The notes under the pieces were generated by a model. That model did no database searches. It was not told the origin of the DNA and saw only the letters and a program-made list of their open reading frames with translations. A DNA stretch of 30,214 nt from CAYSPO01 sp964432945. Its GTDB lineage: Bacteria > Bacillota > Clostridia > Tissierellales > Peptoniphilaceae. Location: assembly GCA_964432945.1 (NCBI GenBank), contig CAYSPO010000014.1, forward strand, positions 1 through 30,214, read 5' to 3'. Shown here one piece after another: positions 25,935-30,214 of this stretch (the first letter of the stretch is position 1; each line of letters begins with the position of its first letter). The translations under genes were made by a program, and so were the position numbers.

Positions 25935-27051
25935 TTGAATGATATCAATGATTTAAAACAAAGAGTTGATGAAGCTATGGAAGTGCTAACCAAGCTCGGG
26001 GAGTCTCTTTGACATAGATAAAATCAAATCTCAAATTCAAACTCTTGAAAAAAAAACATATGAGAATGGTTTTTGGGAAGATTCAGATAAGGCCCAAGAA
26101 CTTATTTGTCAGATGAATGATTTCAAGTCTACTTTTGATGACTATACAAATCTTACGGAAGCTATAGAAGAAGTTAATCTTATGATAGAAATCTCTAAAG
26201 AAGAGAATAATCTTGAGTTTATTGAAGATATAGCAAAAGAACTACAAAAGGCAGAAATTAAACTAAGGGATTTTAATACTCAAAACTTACTTAAGGGCGA
26301 ATTTGATAGGAATAATGCATTAGTAGCAATTCATGCAGGAGCTGGAGGGTTAGAGGCACAAGATTGGGCTGAAATGCTTTACAGAATGTATGGCAGGTGG
26401 GTAAGTAGTAAAAATTTCAAAATGCAAGTTTTATCTTATAATGCTGATACAGAGGGAGGAATTAAATCTGTAATCTTTAGAGTTATTGGTAGAAACGCAT
26501 ATGGTCTTTTAAGAAGTGAAAAAGGAGTTCATAGATTAGTTAGAATTTCTCCTTTCGATACTTCCAGAAAAAGACATACTTCCTTTGCTAGTATAGATAT
26601 TATTCCGGAACTAGATAATTCTACGGAAATAGATATAGATCAAAGTGACCTTAAAATTGACACTTATCGTGCTTCTGGTTCAGGAGGTCAGCATGTCAAT
26701 ACAACGGATTCAGCTGTTCGTATAACCCATATTCCTACTGGAGTTGTGGTAACCTGTCAAAATGAAAGAAGTCAAATTATGAACAGGGAAGTTGCTATGA
26801 GAATGCTTTATGCTAAGCTACTTCAAATTGCTGAAGAAGAAAAAAGAGAAAAGATTGAAGATATACAAGGAAAATACAATCAAATTGGTTGGGGAAGTCA
26901 AATTAGATCTTATGTTTTTCACCCCTACCAGATGGTTAAAGACCATAGAACAGACTATGAAGTTGGGGATATAAGCTCAGTTATAGATGGGGATATTGAT
27001 GATTTTATAAATGAGTATTTAAACATGAAATGTAGTAGAGAGCCTTCGTAA
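25935..27051 (+). CDS. prfB: Peptide chain release factor 2, with programmed +1 frameshift
   Basis: Ends translation at UGA and UAA. The first frame starts at TTG 25935 (AAGGAGGG six bases upstream), encodes 25 residues and stops at TGA 26010-26012. Skipping base 26010 joins it to the frame that runs from 26011 to the TAA at 27049-27051, giving about 371 residues, close to the known 365. The stop-codon recognition motif SPF (RISPFDTSR) identifies RF2 and not RF1, and the GSGGQHVNTTDSAVRITH motif carries the catalytic GGQ. A start within the second frame alone (ATG 26113) would lose the N-terminal helix. The gene follows secA closely, a frequent clostridial pair. Its last codons lie in a terminator stem. 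Confidence 0.96.
25998..26012 (+). promoter_or_regulatory. prfB: RF2 autoregulatory frameshift site
   Basis: GGGGAG (25998-26003), three bases, then CTTTGA (26007-26012) followed by C. The internal Shine-Dalgarno-like sequence, the slippery CTT and the in-frame UGA followed by C match the known bacterial prfB signal: when RF2 is scarce the ribosome slips +1 and makes more RF2. Confidence 0.96.
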
Positions 27052-27068
27052 TAGGGAGGCTCTTTTTT
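27037..27068 (+). terminator. Terminator or attenuator between prfB and tex
   Basis: AGAGCCT (27039-27045) pairs with AGGCTCT (27057-27063), extendable by a G-U and an A-U pair, followed by six T (27063-27068). The 5' arm is inside the prfB coding sequence and its stop is in the loop. The tex ribosome site begins only five bases after the T run. Confidence 0.75.
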
Positions 27069-27082
27069 GTCCAGGAGGGAAA

Positions 27083-29176
27083 ATGGATATAATTAAGCAG
27101 ATTGCAAAAGAGTTAAAAGTAAAAGAAAATCAAGTTATAAAAACAGTAGAACTTATAGATCAAGATAATACAATTCCTTTTATAGCAAGATACAGAAAAG
27201 AAGTTACTGGAAATCTTACTGATGAAATTCTTAGAGAATTAGATGAAAAGTTAAAGTATTATAGGAATTTAGAGTCAAGAAAAGAAGATGTTATCAGATT
27301 AATCGATGAGCAAGAAAAATTAACTGATAAATTGGAAAACAAAATAAATGCAGCAATGACACTTACAGAAGTTGAAGATCTTTATTTACCTTTCAAAAAG
27401 AAAAAAACAACTAGAGCTTCAATAGCAGAAGAAAAAGGTTTTGGCCCTCTTGCCGAGTACATAATGAAATCAGAGGGAACAGTTGATGAGCTAGAAACAT
27501 TTATTGATAGTTTTATAGGTGAGGAAGCAGAAGATAGAGAAGCAGCAATAAATTATGCTAAAGATATTATCGCAGGTCAAATAAGCGAAGATGCTGAACT
27601 TAGAGGATACATAAGAGAAAAAGCTTTTAAGACAGCTGGCATAAGAACTGAAGCTGGGAAGAATGCAGAAGAAAAAGGGGTATATTCCAATTATTTTTCT
27701 TATGCTGAAAGAATCACTACAATAAAAGCACATAGAATTCTTGCTATCAATAGAGGTGAAGAAGAAGGTCAATTGAAGGTTTATGTTGATTTAGATGATG
27801 TTAATAATCTAATTTATATAAGAGAAAAATATAATCCAAATAAAAATGATGGATTTTCAAAAATACTTGATGAAGCTCTAATTGACTCCTATAAAAGATT
27901 AATTGAGCCATCTATAAGTAATCAAATTAAGTCTACCTTAAAGGAGTATGCAGATGAAGAATCTATAGACGTATTTGCTGATAATCTAAGACCTTATCTT
28001 ATGCAAAATCCTATTAAAGGTAAGGTTGTTATGGGGCTAGATCCAGGTTTCAGAACTGGATGTAAGGTTGCTATAGTTTCAGAGTTTGGAGAATATTTAG
28101 ATTCAGCTCAGATTTTTCCTACTCAATCTAAAAAAATGGTTGCTCAAGCTAAAGAAGTTTTAAAAGAGTTTATTGAAAAATATAAGGTAGATATAATTGC
28201 TATTGGAAATGGGACAGCTTCTAGGGAAACAGAAAGTTTTGTTGTAGATTTATTGAGGGAAGGTAAATTTAATACTAGCTATGTAATTGTAAGTGAATCC
28301 GGTGCATCTATTTATTCAGCATCCAAGCTAGGACAAGAAGAATTCCCAGATTTAGATGTAACTATTAGAGGGGCAATTTCTATTGCAAGAAGAATTCAAG
28401 ATCCTATGGCTGAACTGGTAAAAATTGAGCCAAAGCATATTGGTGTAGGTCAATATCAGCATGATGTTAATCAAAAGAAGCTAGACGAGAGTTTAGAGGC
28501 TGTTGTTGAGTCTTGTGTAAACCAAGTAGGGGTAGATGTAAATAATGCTTCTGCTGCTCTTTTAGAGTATGTATCAGGGGTATCTAAAAAAATAGCTAAG
28601 AATATCATTGATTATAAAAATGAAAAAGGTCTTATTAAATCTAAAAAAGAAATCGGTGAGGTAAAGGGAATAGGGCCAAAAACTTTTGAACAATGTGCTG
28701 GATTTTTAAGAGTACCAGAGTCTGATAATCCTCTAGATAACACAGGAGTTCACCCAGAATCATATAAGGCTGCCATTGCGCTTCTTGAAGAAAATCTTGA
28801 TAATATAAATATAAAAGAAAAAGCCGAAGAACTTGGAATTGGGGAACTTACTCTTGCAGATATTATTGAAGAACTTAAAAAGCCCGGAAGAGATCCAAGA
28901 GAAGAGATGCCTGAAGTAGTTTTAAGGTCTGATATTCTAACTATGGATGATTTGAAAATAGGTACAAGGTTAAAAGGAACAGTTAGAAATGTTGTAGATT
29001 TTGGAGCTTTTGTAGATATCGGTGTAGGTACTGATGGTTTAGTGCATGTATCTGAAATTTCTGATAAATATATTAAACATCCTTCTGATGTTGTTACTGT
29101 AGGAGATATAGTAGACGTTAGGGTTATTGAAATAGATAAGGTTAAAGATAGAATAGGTTTATCAATGAAAAAATAA
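27083..29176 (+). CDS. tex: Tex family S1 RNA-binding transcription accessory protein
   Basis: 697 residues, slightly shorter than the usual 710-770. Tex (YhgF) binds nucleic acid, associates with transcription and is related to eukaryotic Spt6. The N-terminal helical part has the typical DNTIPFIARYRKE motif. A YqgF-like RNase H fold starts near residue 313 (GLDPGFRTGCKVAIV). Helix-hairpin-helix segments follow at about 490-550 (IGEVKGIGPKTFEQCAGFLR). A C-terminal S1 domain lies at about 625-695 (GTVRNVVDFGAFVDIG, DGLVHVSE). The ATG at 27083 has AGGAGGG three bases upstream. No promoter fits between the prfB terminator and this gene. Confidence 0.96.
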   Translation: MDIIKQIAKELKVKENQVIKTVELIDQDNTIPFIARYRKEVTGNLTDEILRELDEKLKYYRNLESRKEDVIRLIDEQEKLTDKLENKINAAMTLTEVEDLYLPFKKKKTTRASIAEEKGFGPLAEYIMKSEGTVDELETFIDSFIGEEAEDREAAINYAKDIIAGQISEDAELRGYIREKAFKTAGIRTEAGKNAEEKGVYSNYFSYAERITTIKAHRILAINRGEEEGQLKVYVDLDDVNNLIYIREKYNPNKNDGFSKILDEALIDSYKRLIEPSISNQIKSTLKEYADEESIDVFADNLRPYLMQNPIKGKVVMGLDPGFRTGCKVAIVSEFGEYLDSAQIFPTQSKKMVAQAKEVLKEFIEKYKVDIIAIGNGTASRETESFVVDLLREGKFNTSYVIVSESGASIYSASKLGQEEFPDLDVTIRGAISIARRIQDPMAELVKIEPKHIGVGQYQHDVNQKKLDESLEAVVESCVNQVGVDVNNASAALLEYVSGVSKKIAKNIIDYKNEKGLIKSKKEIGEVKGIGPKTFEQCAGFLRVPESDNPLDNTGVHPESYKAAIALLEENLDNINIKEKAEELGIGELTLADIIEELKKPGRDPREEMPEVVLRSDILTMDDLKIGTRLKGTVRNVVDFGAFVDIGVGTDGLVHVSEISDKYIKHPSDVVTVGDIVDVRVIEIDKVKDRIGLSMKK

Positions 29177-29188
29177 TTAATACTTAAT

Positions 29189-29223
29189 AAAAAAAGCTAG
29201 CAAATTTATTTGCTAGCTTTTTT
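29189..29223. terminator. Bidirectional terminator after tex
   Basis: An A run plus GCTAGCAAA (29189-29204), loop TTTA, then TTTGCTAGC plus six T (29209-29223). Symmetric, so it can also end the convergent minus-strand gene at 29249. Confidence 0.92.
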
Positions 29224-29248
29224 ATAATTGTGTTTTAATCAAAGTAAA

Positions 29249-30214
29249 CTATTTATATAAATATTTGATTAATCTATGAGCAGTTTTCTGTATCATCATT
29301 GTAGAGTTATTCCTATACTGAACACCACTTACAAGAACACCATGAGCATGAAGGTTATCTAAAGTTCCATATCTTGGAGATATAACAGCCATAGTTTCAG
29401 GCACTACTGCTAAGCCACCATACTTTGATAAAGCTACATATCTTTTATTAAGCATTTCGGCAAGTAGTGGATTAACTTCTTCTATATTTCTCATAAAAAT
29501 ATCTAGACCAGTAGCATTTATAACATAGTCATACTCTAGTCCATAAACACTATCATCATTTAGAATTAATTGATACTTTCCATTTGTATATTTAATATCT
29601 TTAACACCTTTTACCATATTAAATCTCTTTTCTTCTTCAGCTTTAATTAAGATTTCTGCTGACTCAAGAGGAAGTGGACTTCTATTTAATGTAAGAAGTA
29701 GGTGATATTTTTCTTTGAAAGCAATCCTACATTTGTCAGGAAGGCTATCCCAAACCCTATTAAATTGATCATTCATAGGAGGCAAAATAGCTTGAACTAT
29801 TGCTAAATCATCTGGATTTTCAATATTTCTCTTAAGCCCCTCTATACCTCTACACATATGGAATTTTGTAAACTCTTCAAAATTAATTCCATGAGACTCT
29901 AATTCTTCTAAGAATAGTTTATCGAATTCATCAAAGGTCATTCTATTATAGTTGTTTGCAAGATGTTCTTCTAATTTTTCCATAGTAAAAACATTTACTT
30001 TTGCATCAACAGGATCAACTCTTACAGTTGGTATTACGCATGTTCTTGAGAACATGGTAATAAAATCTCCCTTATCTTCATTCAATAAATAAGTTGAAAC
30101 ATCTACACCCGATAGTCCTGCTCCAATAACAAGAATATTTCCATCTTTTATATCTTCTAGTTTTTCAGAAACTGGATAAATATTATTAATATAATTAGGA
30201 GTTTGATTTAAATT
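29249..30214 (-). CDS. FAD/NAD(P)-binding protein (YdhS/PF13454-like), partial
   Basis: The frame stays open to the window edge, so 321 residues are visible and the N-terminus is missing. Near the start of the visible part is a Rossmann dinucleotide loop, ILVIGAGLSGVDVS, encoded by about 30092-30136. A helical middle region follows (MCRGIEGLKRNIENPDDL, LPPMNDQFNRVWDSLPDK), then DYVINATGLD, the typical ATG motif of flavoprotein monooxygenase-like folds, and a C-terminal segment RYGTLDNLHAHGVLVSGVQY. It most resembles the FAD-NAD(P)-binding group that includes E. coli YdhS, of unknown reaction. A TTG at 30083-30085 is not a credible start because the dinucleotide loop lies upstream of it. Confidence 0.72.
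   Translation of the reverse strand, partial: NLNQTPNYINNIYPVSEKLEDIKDGNILVIGAGLSGVDVSTYLLNEDKGDFITMFSRTCVIPTVRVDPVDAKVNVFTMEKLEEHLANNYNRMTFDEFDKLFLEELESHGINFEEFTKFHMCRGIEGLKRNIENPDDLAIVQAILPPMNDQFNRVWDSLPDKCRIAFKEKYHLLLTLNRSPLPLESAEILIKAEEEKRFNMVKGVKDIKYTNGKYQLILNDDSVYGLEYDYVINATGLDIFMRNIEEVNPLLAEMLNKRYVALSKYGGLAVVPETMAVISPRYGTLDNLHAHGVLVSGVQYRNNSTMMIQKTAHRLIKYLYK

Noticed and set aside
26113..27051. prfB as a truncated 312-residue gene starting at an internal ATG
   Set aside because: The upstream reading frame, strong ribosome site and CTTTGAC slippery site show a full-length gene with programmed frameshift.
29249..30085. Complete 278-residue protein starting at a TTG
   Set aside because: The frame is open to the window end and the Rossmann dinucleotide loop lies upstream of that TTG, so the gene is partial.

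Overview
The window is an AT-rich, gene-dense stretch of a Bacillota chromosome. Strong AGGAGG-type ribosome binding sites, RF2 with the standard frameshift, SecA with a zinc tail, a long-form hibernation factor and an Enterococcus-type V-ATPase operon all fit. The combination of low GC, V-type ATPase, PdxR/PdxS and SelU suggests an anaerobic coccus of the Tissierellia/Peptoniphilaceae (Anaerococcus- or Finegoldia-like). That placement is inference from gene content only. No insertion sequence, prophage, CRISPR array, tRNA or rRNA was seen, so this is housekeeping chromosome, not a mobile region.

Layout. 1-956: the end of rpiB, then upp and a terminator. 957-1339: leader with a good promoter. 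1340-9762: complete nine-gene V-ATPase operon (ntpF-I-K-E-C-G-A-B-D order) ending in a terminator. The c subunit carries every residue known to bind Na+ in Enterococcus hirae. 9960-14103: murA, recD2 and a comF-like gene, tightly packed. 14066-14920 (minus): a YihY/BrkB membrane protein whose coding end overlaps the comF-like gene tail to tail. 15171-17317: a NatAB/YhaQP-like ABC exporter. 17338-18475: two unrecognised membrane proteins, divergently transcribed. 18510-20821: pdxS (minus) and a divergent MocR-type regulator (probable PdxR), with a paired inverted-repeat operator candidate between them. 20900-21937: selU. 22102-22635: long hpf/raiA. 22636-23183: a 548-base gap with tandem DnaA-box-like 9-mers and a possible structured leader. 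23184-29176: secA, prfB (programmed frameshift) and tex. 29249-30214 (minus): a FAD/NAD(P)-binding protein cut by the window edge.

How the parts relate. The V-ATPase probably couples ATP to sodium movement. The nearby exporter resembles sodium or peptide exporters, but its substrate cannot be read from sequence. hpf-secA-prfB is a common clostridial gene order. pdxS has no pdxT beside it, its product lacks about ten N-terminal residues, and its presumed regulator has Arg where the PLP-binding Lys of MocR proteins should be. Together these make the vitamin B6 locus the most unusual gene set here. The tandem DnaA-type boxes before secA are the most unusual non-coding signal.
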